A stretch of DNA of 64,000 nucleotides from contig NZ_CALRWL010000003.1 of the NCBI RefSeq assembly GCF_943371865.1, positions 62,001 to 126,000 on the forward strand, given 5' to 3'. Every line of letters starts with the position of its first letter. Position 1 is the first letter of the stretch. Both the position numbers and the translations under genes were made by a program. The notes beneath the pieces were generated by a model, which was not told the origin of the DNA, ran no database searches, and was given only the letters and a program-made list of their open reading frames with translations. Shown in pieces: positions 25,448 to 33,674 of the stretch. This DNA comes from Azorhizobium sp943371865 (GTDB lineage Bacteria > Pseudomonadota > Alphaproteobacteria > Rhizobiales > Xanthobacteraceae).

Positions 25448-26851
25448 TTAGCGTCGCATCGCCGCCGTCACCGGCAATCCACCGGCGGGCCGCAAGGTCA
25501 GGCGACACGCCGGCTCCACCTGCGTGCCCGCGGCCATCCGAACCTTGAATTGCTGCACCAGGATGGCGAAGCACAGGATGGATTCGGTCAAGCCGAACGC
25601 CAGCCCGGCGCAGATGCGCGGGCCGACGGCGAACGGGATGTAGGTGTAGGGCGTCGGGCGGTCCTTCAGGAAGCGCTCCGGCATGAAGCGCTCGGGCTGG
25701 TCCCACAGGCCCACCGAGCGATGCAGCAGCCAGGGCACCACCACGATCAGCGCCGCCGGATCTATGTCCACCCCGGCGATCCGGTCCGCATCCTTGGCCT
25801 GGCGGGCGAGGATCGGCACCGGCGGATAGAGCCGCAGCGTCTCCTCGATCACCGCGCGGCACCAGTCGAGGCGCGGCACGTCCGCCACCGTGGGTGGCCG
25901 GTCGCCGCAGACGGTGGCGAGTTCCGCCAGCACTGCCTCCTCCACCCAGGGGGCATTGGCGATGAGATACCAGGCCCAGGTGAGGGTCGCCGCCGTGGTC
26001 TCGTGCCCGGCCATGAAGATGGTGGCGGCCTCGTTGCGCAAAGCGGAGACGTCGAGGCCCAGGTCCGGGCTCTTCTGCTGGCGCTTCACCAGCAGGTCGA
26101 TCATGGAATTGTGGTCGCCATGGCCCGACAGATGGTCGGACACCACCTTGCCGATCACCCGGTCGAGCTGGGCCACGGAGCGCCGCAGGCGCGGGCCGCG
26201 GAACACCGGCAGGCCCTCGTCGGCACCGAGAAAATAGCCGAGGTTGAAATTGTCGATCAGGCTCTGATAGCGGGTGAAGGCGTCCACCGCCTCGTGCGCG
26301 GCTTCCGGGCCGAGATGATTTCCGAACACCGCGCGGGCGATGATTTCGGCGGTGAGTTCCGCCATCTCGCTCAGGGCATTGAAGGTTTCACCGGCGGGAC
26401 GGGCGCGCCAGCGCTCCACCATGGCCAGCGTCACCGCCTCCATGGTCAGGCCGAAGGTGGGCACCCGGTTCTTGTGCACGATGTCGCTGACCAGGGGACG
26501 GCGGCGCTTCCAGGTCTCGCCGTCGGAAATGAACAGCCCGTCGCCCAATAGATATTCCAGCGCGCGCCGCATCTGCGGGCTCTTGCGCTCATAATTGTCG
26601 TGGCGGGTGGCCATGACGTATTTCACCGTCTCCGGCGAATTGGCCAGGAACACCTGCCGGCCGAAAATGCGCATCTGCCCGGAGGTGGATTTGTAGTCGC
26701 TCACCTGCCACAGCGAGATCAGATTGTGCTTGGCGGCGAAGATCATCTCCAAGGTGCCGAGGCGCTTGGGATGCGGGCGGGGCCGGGCGGGCGCAAACCA
26801 GCCGGGACCGCTCTCTTCCAGAATCGGCGCCGGCGTATGGAAAAACGGCAT
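25448..26851 (-). CDS. Cytochrome P450 monooxygenase
   Basis: A 467-residue soluble P450. The I-helix oxygen-activation motif is AGHETTA (281-287), the ExxR motif is E337-x-x-R340, and the heme loop is FAVGPRICAG (407-416) with the thiolate ligand Cys414. There is no N-terminal membrane anchor. Length and the AGHETT/EETLR context resemble fatty-acid or CYP102/CYP4-like bacterial enzymes rather than short class I P450s. No ferredoxin or reductase is encoded nearby, so electrons must come from elsewhere. ATG 26851 follows GGGGGCGGA. It lies between the GT operon and manC on the same strand; a role in oxidising a lipid or aglycone of the glycan is speculative. Confidence 0.93.
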   Translation of the reverse strand: MPFFHTPAPILEESGPGWFAPARPRPHPKRLGTLEMIFAAKHNLISLWQVSDYKSTSGQMRIFGRQVFLANSPETVKYVMATRHDNYERKSPQMRRALEYLLGDGLFISDGETWKRRRPLVSDIVHKNRVPTFGLTMEAVTLAMVERWRARPAGETFNALSEMAELTAEIIARAVFGNHLGPEAAHEAVDAFTRYQSLIDNFNLGYFLGADEGLPVFRGPRLRRSVAQLDRVIGKVVSDHLSGHGDHNSMIDLLVKRQQKSPDLGLDVSALRNEAATIFMAGHETTAATLTWAWYLIANAPWVEEAVLAELATVCGDRPPTVADVPRLDWCRAVIEETLRLYPPVPILARQAKDADRIAGVDIDPAALIVVVPWLLHRSVGLWDQPERFMPERFLKDRPTPYTYIPFAVGPRICAGLAFGLTESILCFAILVQQFKVRMAAGTQVEPACRLTLRPAGGLPVTAAMRR

Positions 26852-26989
26852 CAAGCATCCGCCCCCGGCGACGTGTGGCATGGCGTGGCGCCCCGCGCTG
26901 CGACGGGCGCGTCGTGTGGACGCCCAGGCTTTAGAGCAGATCGTGGCACCGATACAGCGTCAATGCCGGCGGCAGCGACGCCGTCAGGA

Positions 26990-28411
26990 TCACGCGCGGG
27001 CGTAGATGTCTTCCAGGCGCACAATGTCGTCCTCGCCCAGATAGGAGCCGGTCTGCACCTCGATCAATTCCAGCGGGATGCGGCCGGGATTGGCGAGGCG
27101 GTGCACGCTGCCGCACGGCAGATAGGTGGACTGGTTTTCATGGAGGGTGGAAACGCTGCCGTTCAGCGTCACCTCGGCGGTGCCGCGCACCACCACCCAA
27201 TGCTCCGCCCGATGGTGGTGCTTCTGCAACGACAAGGTGCCGCCGGGCTCCACCACGATCTTCTTCACATGGAAGCGCTCGCCGCGGCAGATGGTCTGGT
27301 AGGTGCCCCATGGCCGGTGCATCTTCAGATGCTCGCTGACCTCATTGCGCCGGGACGCCGACAGGCGCGCCACCAGCGCCTTCACATCCTGGCTGCGATC
27401 GGATGGCATCACCAGCACCGCATCGTCGGTGGCGATCACGCTGAGACCCTCAAGGCCGATGCCGGCCACCAGCTTGCCGTCGGAATAGACATAGGAGCCG
27501 CGGCTGTCGGTGAGCGCGACCGGACCGTGGGTGACGTTGCCGGCCTCATCGGCGGGGTTCACCGCATGCACCGCATCCCAGGCGCCGATGTCCGACCAGC
27601 CGAAATCGCCCGCCACCACCGCCGCGACTTGGGTGTGCTCCAGCACGGCAAAGTCGATCGACTTGGACGTGGCGGCAGCGAAGGCGTCCGCATCCAGGGC
27701 GAGGAAGCCGAGATCCTCCTGCGCCTTGGCCACCGCGGCGGTGACGGCAGCGGTGGTGTCCGGCTCCAGGCGCGCGCCTTCCGCCAGCATCAGGCCGGCG
27801 GGAAACAGGAAATTGCCGGAATTCCACAGATAGCCGTCGCTCACATAGCGTTCCGCCGTGGCGGCGTCGGGCTTCTCCACGAATGACGCCACCCGCATGG
27901 CCGCGCCATCGAGGCTCGCGCCGCATTTGATATAGCCATAGGCGGTGCTGGGCGCGCGCGGCTGAATGCCGAAGGTGACGATATGCCCGGCCTGTGCGGC
28001 GGTAGCAGCCTCATCCACGCACGCCAGGAAGGCCTTGGGATCGGTCACCACATGGTCCGCGGCCAGGGCCAGCATCAGGGTGTCGGCGCCATAGCGGGCC
28101 TCCACATAGGCCGCGGCCGCCAGCAGGGCCGGCCCGCTGTCCCGGCGCACCGGCTCCAGCAGCACCGTGGCGTCAATGCCGATCTCGCGGGCCTGACGGG
28201 CGGCGAAGAAGCGGAACTCCGCGCCCGTAATGACCACCGGCGGATGGAACACCGGCCCCGCGGCCACCCGCAGCAGGGTGTCCTGATAGAGGGTATGGTC
28301 CGAGACCAGGGCCAGAAACTGCTTGGGCAGGCTTTGGCGCGACAGCGGCCACAAGCGCGTCCCGGTGCCACCGGCCAGAATAACCGGGACGATCTGCTGA
28401 CGCGGACTCAT
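26990..28411 (-). CDS. manC: Mannose-1-phosphate guanylyltransferase / mannose-6-phosphate isomerase (bifunctional)
   Basis: 473 residues. The N-terminal pyrophosphorylase starts VILAGGTGTRLWPLSRQ, with FVEKPD and the substrate segment NSGNFLF. The C-terminal type-II phosphomannose-isomerase cupin begins at HRPWGTYQTI and contains the metal-site segment LQKHHHRAEHW and LIEVQTGSYLGEDDIVR. It supplies GDP-mannose, the substrate of Gmd encoded ~7 kb downstream on the same strand. ATG 28411 has GGGG five bases upstream; a GTG at 28429 would add six residues. It is the first clear gene of the minus-strand glycan group. Confidence 0.95.
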   Translation of the reverse strand: MSPRQQIVPVILAGGTGTRLWPLSRQSLPKQFLALVSDHTLYQDTLLRVAAGPVFHPPVVITGAEFRFFAARQAREIGIDATVLLEPVRRDSGPALLAAAAYVEARYGADTLMLALAADHVVTDPKAFLACVDEAATAAQAGHIVTFGIQPRAPSTAYGYIKCGASLDGAAMRVASFVEKPDAATAERYVSDGYLWNSGNFLFPAGLMLAEGARLEPDTTAAVTAAVAKAQEDLGFLALDADAFAAATSKSIDFAVLEHTQVAAVVAGDFGWSDIGAWDAVHAVNPADEAGNVTHGPVALTDSRGSYVYSDGKLVAGIGLEGLSVIATDDAVLVMPSDRSQDVKALVARLSASRRNEVSEHLKMHRPWGTYQTICRGERFHVKKIVVEPGGTLSLQKHHHRAEHWVVVRGTAEVTLNGSVSTLHENQSTYLPCGSVHRLANPGRIPLELIEVQTGSYLGEDDIVRLEDIYARA

Positions 28412-28537
28412 GGCATCCCCATAGATCACAGAAGTAAATTCGGTCGCACAGCGGCCACTTGCCTGTCACTGCGGAAAAACGCCGCGTACTGGACCGATGA
28501 TGATTTAGGAATTGTTAACCTTCATGATCTGCGTCTC

Positions 28538-29122
28538 TTAGCGGTGTGCACCGGGCACCCACAGCACGTCGTTGGCGCCATGGCCATTGACGTAACGGCC
28601 GGCCACGAACAGCAGGTCCGACAGGCGATTCACATACTGGATCGCCGGCGCGCTCACCGCCTCGCCCGGGACCTGCGCCAGGGCGACGATGTCGCGCTCG
28701 GCCCGCCGGATGATGGTGCGCGCCAGATGCAGATGCGCGGCGGCCGGCGCTCCGCCCGGCAGGATGAAGGAGCGCAGCGGGGGCAGCTCCGCATTCAGCC
28801 GGTCGATATCCTCTTCCAGGCGGGTGACCTGCCGCGCGACGATGCGCAACGCCTCGTACGCCGGCGGCGGCGCGTCGGGCCGCTCGGGCACGCACAGATC
28901 GGCGCCCAGGTCGAACAGGTCGTTCTGCACCCGCGCCAGAATCCCATCCACCTCCGGCTGGGTGTCCAGATGCAGGCGGGCGATGCCGATGGCGGCATTG
29001 CCCTCATCCACGGTGCCATAGGCGGCGACCCGCAGGTCATATTTCAGCACCCGCTCGCCGCTGCCGAGCCCCGTGGTGCCGTCGTCACCGGTGCGCGTGT
29101 AGATCTTGTTCAGCTTCACCAT
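28538..29122 (-). CDS. pduO: Cob(I)alamin adenosyltransferase, PduO type
   Basis: A 194-residue trimer-forming enzyme that transfers the adenosyl group of ATP to cob(I)alamin. The ATP-binding N-terminus is TRTGDDGTTGLGSGERV, followed by DLFDLGADLC, RSFILPGG and the RRAERD segment; all are conserved in the PduO family. Length fits. It is followed upstream by the HIG1-like small gene (22 bp apart), a pairing often seen in alphaproteobacteria. It is unrelated to the adjoining manC. Confidence 0.93.
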   Translation of the reverse strand: MVKLNKIYTRTGDDGTTGLGSGERVLKYDLRVAAYGTVDEGNAAIGIARLHLDTQPEVDGILARVQNDLFDLGADLCVPERPDAPPPAYEALRIVARQVTRLEEDIDRLNAELPPLRSFILPGGAPAAAHLHLARTIIRRAERDIVALAQVPGEAVSAPAIQYVNRLSDLLFVAGRYVNGHGANDVLWVPGAHR

Positions 29123-29144
29123 GGCCTTGGTCTGCTTTTCCCTG

Positions 29145-29339
29145 TCAGTGCCGCATGGCGTAGATGGTGACCATGATCACGACCACGGCCACGAATTGAA
29201 ACAGGACGCGCAGCTGCATCAGCTTCTGCGAGCGCTGCGGCGAGCCGCCGGTGGCCAGATTGGCCAGCCCGAGGATCAGCACCCCGGCGACGCTGGCCAG
29301 CGCCAGCGGGATCAGCAGATAGATGGACCAATGCACCAT
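29145..29339 (-). CDS. Small two-helix membrane protein, HIG1-like
   Basis: 64 residues with two TM helices (IYLLIPLALASVAGVLILGL and LFQFVAVVVIMVTIYAM) separated by the loop LATGGSPQRSQKLMQLRV. The GGSPxRSQxLMxxRVxxQ loop is the signature of the HIG1/'twin transmembrane' family, whose mitochondrial members associate with respiratory complexes. It precedes the cobalamin adenosyltransferase with a 22-bp gap. The start is ATG 29339; nine residues further upstream are in frame but lack a ribosome site. Confidence 0.8.
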   Translation of the reverse strand: MVHWSIYLLIPLALASVAGVLILGLANLATGGSPQRSQKLMQLRVLFQFVAVVVIMVTIYAMRH

Positions 29340-29620
29340 GGGACCGCACCTTGTCGCCATCGGCACAGCAGCGTTCCGCTCACGCTTTGCCGATCAATGG
29401 AAGCTTTCCCTAGCATAAGTGCGAAATGAGGGCACCGGGCCGTGCGGTCGCGGCGGCCGATCCGGTCCGTGCCGGTTTGCACTCCTTGCGCTGGGCGCAG
29501 GTCCGCCATGCAGGAGATGTCGCCATTTTGTCATTTCAGACTTGAATATTGCGCTGCAACCGGGCACGGACAACCGCGATTTCCTCCCCCTTTCGCGTCG
29601 CCGCGCCGCAGAGCTTTGCC

Positions 29621-31030
29621 ATGACCGCCCGCAAGTCGTCCCCCACCGCCCGTCCCAAGTCCGCCCGGCGCAGCAAGCCGAAGCCCGTCTCCGCCGCGAC
29701 CGCATCGCGGCCCGCGGTGGCGCCTGCGCCCGCGGCGACGCGGGACCGGCATCCGCTCACCGGCAACGACATCCGCACCCTGGTGCTCTCCGCGCTGGGC
29801 GGCGCGCTGGAATTCTACGACTTCATCATCTTCGTGTATTTCGTCACCGTGCTGGGGCACCTGTTCTTCCCGCCGGAAATCCCGCAATGGCTGGTGCAAT
29901 TGCAGGCCTTCGGCATCTTCGCCGCCGGCTATCTCGCCCGGCCGCTGGGCGGCATCGTCATGGCCCATTTCGGCGACACCATGGGCCGCAAGCGCATGTT
30001 CACCCTGTCCATCTTCCTGATGGCCCTGTCCACGCTGGGGATCTCCTTCCTGCCCAGCTACGCGACCATCGGCTATGCAGCGCCGGTGCTGCTGCTGCTG
30101 ATGCGGGTGCTGCAGGGCGCGGCCATCGGCGGCGAGGTGCCCGGCGCCTGGGTGTTCGTCTCCGAGCATGTGCCGCGGCGCCATGTGGGCCTGGCCTGCG
30201 GCATCCTCACCTGCGGCCTGACCGCAGGCATCCTGCTGGGCTCGCTGGTGGCCACCGCCATCAACACGGTGTTCACGCCGGCGGATATCCTGGCCTATGC
30301 GTGGCGCATTCCGTTCCTGCTGGGCGGCGTGTTCGGCTTCATCTCGGTGTATCTGCGCCGCTGGCTGCAGGAGACCCCGGTGTTCAAGGAAATGAAGGCC
30401 CGGCGCGAACTGGCGGCGGAACTGCCGCTCAAGGTGGTGCTGCATCGGCACGGCCCGGCGGTGGTCGTCTCCATGCTGCTGACCTGGGTGCTCACCGGCG
30501 GCATTGTGGTGGTGATCCTCATGACCCCCACCTTGCTCCAGACCCGCTATGGCATTTCAGCGCCAGTGGCGCTGCAGGCCAACAGCGTCGCCACCTTCTT
30601 CCTGTCCATCGGCTGCGTGCTGGCCGGCACGCTGTGCGACCGCTTCGGCGGCGGGCGGGTGCTGGCGCTGGGCGGCGTGGCTTTGGGCGCCGCCACCTAT
30701 GCGCTCTACACGCTGGTGGGGCCGCGGCCGGACCTGCTGATGCCGCTCTATGGCTTGGCCGGGCTCACCGTGGGCGTGATCGGCGCCGTGCCCTATCTGC
30801 TGGTGCGGGCGTTTCCGCCGGCGGTGGCATTTTCCGGCGTGTCCTTCTCCTACAATGTGGCCTATGCGGTGTTCGGCGGCCTGACGCCGCTGGCGGTCAC
30901 GCTGGCCCTGCAGGTGGATCCCCTCGCCCACGCCCATTATCTGCTGCTGATCTCCGCCCTCGGGGTCGGGGTCGGCCTGTACGTGGCCCTGACCGGCCGG
31001 AAATCCGTCGCCGCGCCGGCGCGGGCCTGA
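29621..31030 (+). CDS. MFS transporter, metabolite:H+ symporter (MHS) family
   Basis: 469 residues with about 12 TM helices after a ~45-residue basic, Pro/Ala-rich cytosolic N-terminus. The loop-2 signature FGDTMGRKRMF and the earlier ARPLGGIVMAHFGD are typical of MHS transporters (ProP, KgtP, CitA). GALEFYDFIIFVYF in TM1 and LQGAAIGGEVPGAWVFVSEH in TM4-5 also fit. The substrate is probably a carboxylate or compatible solute, but cannot be fixed. It is transcribed divergently from the HIG1-like gene. A perfect 12-bp hairpin follows the stop. Confidence 0.9.
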   Translation: MTARKSSPTARPKSARRSKPKPVSAATASRPAVAPAPAATRDRHPLTGNDIRTLVLSALGGALEFYDFIIFVYFVTVLGHLFFPPEIPQWLVQLQAFGIFAAGYLARPLGGIVMAHFGDTMGRKRMFTLSIFLMALSTLGISFLPSYATIGYAAPVLLLLMRVLQGAAIGGEVPGAWVFVSEHVPRRHVGLACGILTCGLTAGILLGSLVATAINTVFTPADILAYAWRIPFLLGGVFGFISVYLRRWLQETPVFKEMKARRELAAELPLKVVLHRHGPAVVVSMLLTWVLTGGIVVVILMTPTLLQTRYGISAPVALQANSVATFFLSIGCVLAGTLCDRFGGGRVLALGGVALGAATYALYTLVGPRPDLLMPLYGLAGLTVGVIGAVPYLLVRAFPPAVAFSGVSFSYNVAYAVFGGLTPLAVTLALQVDPLAHAHYLLLISALGVGVGLYVALTGRKSVAAPARA

Positions 31031-31036
31031 TGCGCG

Positions 31037-31070
31037 GACCGCTGGCGGCGCCACGCGCCCGCCAGCGGTC
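31037..31070 (+). terminator. Hairpin downstream of the MFS gene
   Basis: Arms GACCGCTGGCGG (31037-31048) and CCGCCAGCGGTC (31059-31070) are exact reverse complements with a 10-nt loop, starting 6 bp after the stop codon. There is no uridine run, so it may stabilise the mRNA end or act with Rho. The remaining intergenic stretch to the first MCP (to 31337) is AT-richer and must contain that gene's promoter; a short dyad TGGCA-N6-TGCCA lies at 31237-31252. Confidence 0.5.
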
Positions 31071-31337
31071 AAGTGTCTGTGCTGCCAAGGGTTCGCGGCC
31101 AGCGGCACCGCGCTTCACGCCGCAGCGCACGCGACCAACGCCACCCTGCGGTGCATTGCAACACCCATGCAATCAACAGAACTGACATACTGACGTAACG
31201 CGCTTTCGCGATATTCAATCCGTGGTTTGCAAAAAATGGCAATAAGATGCCAAATGTCGATGAACGCAAGGTTGGCGCAAGCCTGAGTCCATTTGCTTTG
31301 CTGGATTTTTGACCCACGCACCGGATTGAGCATTGAT

Positions 31338-33371
31338 ATGGCTGCTTTGAAACTCGGCATTGGCCTCAAACTGGGTATTGTATCAGGTATCTTGGTACTT
31401 CTCTCTGGTGGCGTAATACTTAGCCGCCAGATTGCCGCGGCCCGGATCGGCGCCGCGGATGAGGTGTCCCGCATCCAGGACCAGATCACCGCCCAGACCT
31501 CGGAAGCCAGCTTCCTGCTCAATGTGATCGTGCTGAACGCCAAGGACATCCGCCTGTCCTTCTCCGCCAACCAGATCGACACCTTGCTCAGCAAGGTCCA
31601 GGCGGACGTGGCCAAGTCCAACACCCTGCTCGACGGCGCCATGGGGCTGACGAAGAACCCAGAGGCGATCGACGCTTATACCCGCATCAAGACGCGCATC
31701 GCCGATCTCGGCGCGGCCACGGCCGATATCGCCAAGGCCCAGAAAGCGGAACTGGCCTCGTTCGATCAGCGCACCGGCATCACCGTGCGCTGGGACAGCG
31801 CACTGGACGACGCCAAGGCCGCCCTGCTGGACCTGAATACCCGCCAGGGCGAAAACGCCGTCGCCGATCTCGCTTTGCTGGATCGCAAGTTGCAGCAGAT
31901 CAATCTGTCCTCCTGGCGCTTCATCGCCACCGAGGACACCAAGCAGCTGCCGATCATCGAGATGAACGAAAAGGCCGGCCGCGCCACTCTGGATTCCGTG
32001 GGCCAGGCCGCCGGCAACGACCCGCTGATCGCCTCCACCGTGAAGTCCGTGCGCACCTTCTTCGAGGATTACCTGAAGGCGGTGCGCGACGGCATCGTCC
32101 AGGTGCAGACCAAGCAGACCATCCTGGCGCAGCGCAGCCTCCCGGCCATTGAAGATGCCACGCGCCTGATCCAGGTGGCCGTCGCTGCTGCCGCGGACGC
32201 TTCCAAGGTCGCGGATGATGTCTCAGCGACAGCGCTCTCCAACGGCTTGCTGCAGATCCTGATCTTCTCCATCGTCGCCATTCTCGCCGCCATCGGGTCC
32301 GCGCTCTATTCGGTGTTCGGCGTTGCCCGCCCGATCAAGCATGTCAGCGACGCCATGGAGCAGGTCTCGAACGGCGACTTCACCGCCGCCATCCCCTACG
32401 GTGCCCGTCGGGATGAACTGGGCGACCAGGCCCGGGCCCTGATCGTGTTCCGGGACGGCCTGGCGGAAGCCGACCGTCTGCGTGCCCAGCGCGAGACCGC
32501 GGAACGCGAGGCATCCGAGCAGCGCAAGCGCGACATGCACGACATGGCCAATACGTTCGAGGCCGCCGTCGGTGCCGTCGTGGACACGGTGGCCTCCGCC
32601 GCCACCCAGTTGCAGCGTGCCGCCGAGACCCTGACCAAGACCTCGGAAGAAACCACCGCCCAGGCCACCGCGGTTGCGGCCGCGGCCAACCAGGCCACCA
32701 CCAACGTCCAGACCGTGGCGGCGGCCATCGAGGAGCTGTCCGCCTCCGCCCGCGAGATCGGCGGGCGCCTCGCCCGCTCCAACGAAGTCACCGACCGCGC
32801 CGTCTCGGAGGTCGATCACACCAACGACCAGATGACCGAACTGCGCAGCTCGGCTGACCAGATCGGCACCATCATCGGCCTGATCGACAGCATTGCCGGC
32901 CAGACCAATCTGCTGGCGCTCAATGCCACCATCGAGTCCGCCCGCGCCGGCGAGGCCGGTCGCGGCTTCGCCGTGGTGGCCCAGGAGGTGAAGGGCCTCG
33001 CCGGCCAGACCGCCAAGGCCACCGCCGACATCTCCGAGCGCATCTCCGGCATCCAGGATTCCACCGGCGACGTGCTGGGGGCGATCACCGGCATCAGCCG
33101 CACCATCTCCGAGATCAGCGAGAGCACCACCGCCATCGCCGCGGCGATGGAAGAGCAGAACGCCACCACCGCGGAGGTCGCCCGCAACATCCAGCAGGCG
33201 GCATCGGGCACCAATGAAGTGACCATGAACATCGTCGGGGTGGAACGCGCGGCCCAGGCCTCGTCCACCGCCGCCATGCAGGTGCTCTCGTCTGCCACCG
33301 ATCTGTCCCGCCAGGCCGAGGCGCTGCGCTCGGAAGTGCAGCACTTCCTGGGCACCGTGCGGGCCGCCTGA
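31338..33371 (+). CDS. Methyl-accepting chemotaxis protein 1
   Basis: 677 residues: TM1 (LKLGIVSGILVLLSGGVIL), a large all-helical periplasmic sensor (~residues 35-300, size and pattern like an HBM/double four-helix bundle), TM2 (~304-325), HAMP (ARPIKHVSDAMEQVSNGDF), a linker helix, and the signalling domain. The tip AGEAGRGFAVVAQEVKGLA that contacts CheA/CheW is intact. No CheR/CheB-tethering pentapeptide is present (ends GTVRAA). The sensor half differs from the two following MCPs, whereas the HAMP and signalling halves are near-identical. ATG 31338 gives the same MxxxKLGIG start as the paralogues. Ligand unknown. Confidence 0.92.
   Translation: MAALKLGIGLKLGIVSGILVLLSGGVILSRQIAAARIGAADEVSRIQDQITAQTSEASFLLNVIVLNAKDIRLSFSANQIDTLLSKVQADVAKSNTLLDGAMGLTKNPEAIDAYTRIKTRIADLGAATADIAKAQKAELASFDQRTGITVRWDSALDDAKAALLDLNTRQGENAVADLALLDRKLQQINLSSWRFIATEDTKQLPIIEMNEKAGRATLDSVGQAAGNDPLIASTVKSVRTFFEDYLKAVRDGIVQVQTKQTILAQRSLPAIEDATRLIQVAVAAAADASKVADDVSATALSNGLLQILIFSIVAILAAIGSALYSVFGVARPIKHVSDAMEQVSNGDFTAAIPYGARRDELGDQARALIVFRDGLAEADRLRAQRETAEREASEQRKRDMHDMANTFEAAVGAVVDTVASAATQLQRAAETLTKTSEETTAQATAVAAAANQATTNVQTVAAAIEELSASAREIGGRLARSNEVTDRAVSEVDHTNDQMTELRSSADQIGTIIGLIDSIAGQTNLLALNATIESARAGEAGRGFAVVAQEVKGLAGQTAKATADISERISGIQDSTGDVLGAITGISRTISEISESTTAIAAAMEEQNATTAEVARNIQQAASGTNEVTMNIVGVERAAQASSTAAMQVLSSATDLSRQAEALRSEVQHFLGTVRAA
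32304..33371 (+). repeat. 1068-bp repeat shared by three tandem MCP genes (copy 1)
   Basis: From the end of TM2 to the stop codon, the three MCP genes align without any insertion or deletion over 1068 bp: copies at 32304-33371, 34632-35699 and 37084-38151. Copies 1 and 3 match closely through HAMP and the first part of the signalling domain, while copies 2 and 3 match closely in the last part. The segment around AGQTNLLALNATIESARAGE is essentially the same in all three. Such a direct repeat (spacing ~2.3-2.5 kb) is a substrate for recombination. Confidence 0.85.
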
Positions 33372-33396
33372 TCACCTCCCACGCTGGGCACCAGAC

Positions 33397-33430
33397 AAAA
33401 GGGCGGGCCTGTTCGCAGGCCCGCCCTTTT
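33397..33430 (+). terminator. Rho-independent terminator with UUCG tetraloop
   Basis: A perfect 15-bp stem AAAAGGGCGGGCCTG (33397-33411), tetraloop TTCG (33412-33415), and CAGGCCCGCCCTTTT (33416-33430). It lies 25 bp after the stop of MCP 1 and ends in a T4 run; the A4 on the other side makes it potentially bidirectional. It shows that MCP 1 is a separate transcript from MCP 2. The rest of the gap to 33674 has no convincing gene. Confidence 0.92.
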
Positions 33431-33674
33431 CATGTCAGGACCTGGAAAGAATATAGCTTGCACTCTACAGGGCCGAGGATCTTGGACGAGGCGGAGATAA
33501 GGTATTCGGGCGGCCGACCGGAGCAGCTGAACCGGCTTCAATTGCACCCAAAATGGGGTAGACCTGCCAGATTCTTCGTCTCCCCGCCCATATGGGGAGC
33601 AGAACGCAAGCCTGGAGCAAGCTCGGGAGGGCTCACATGTAGCCTCCTGATTGGCAATCCTTGGTTGCGGCGCA

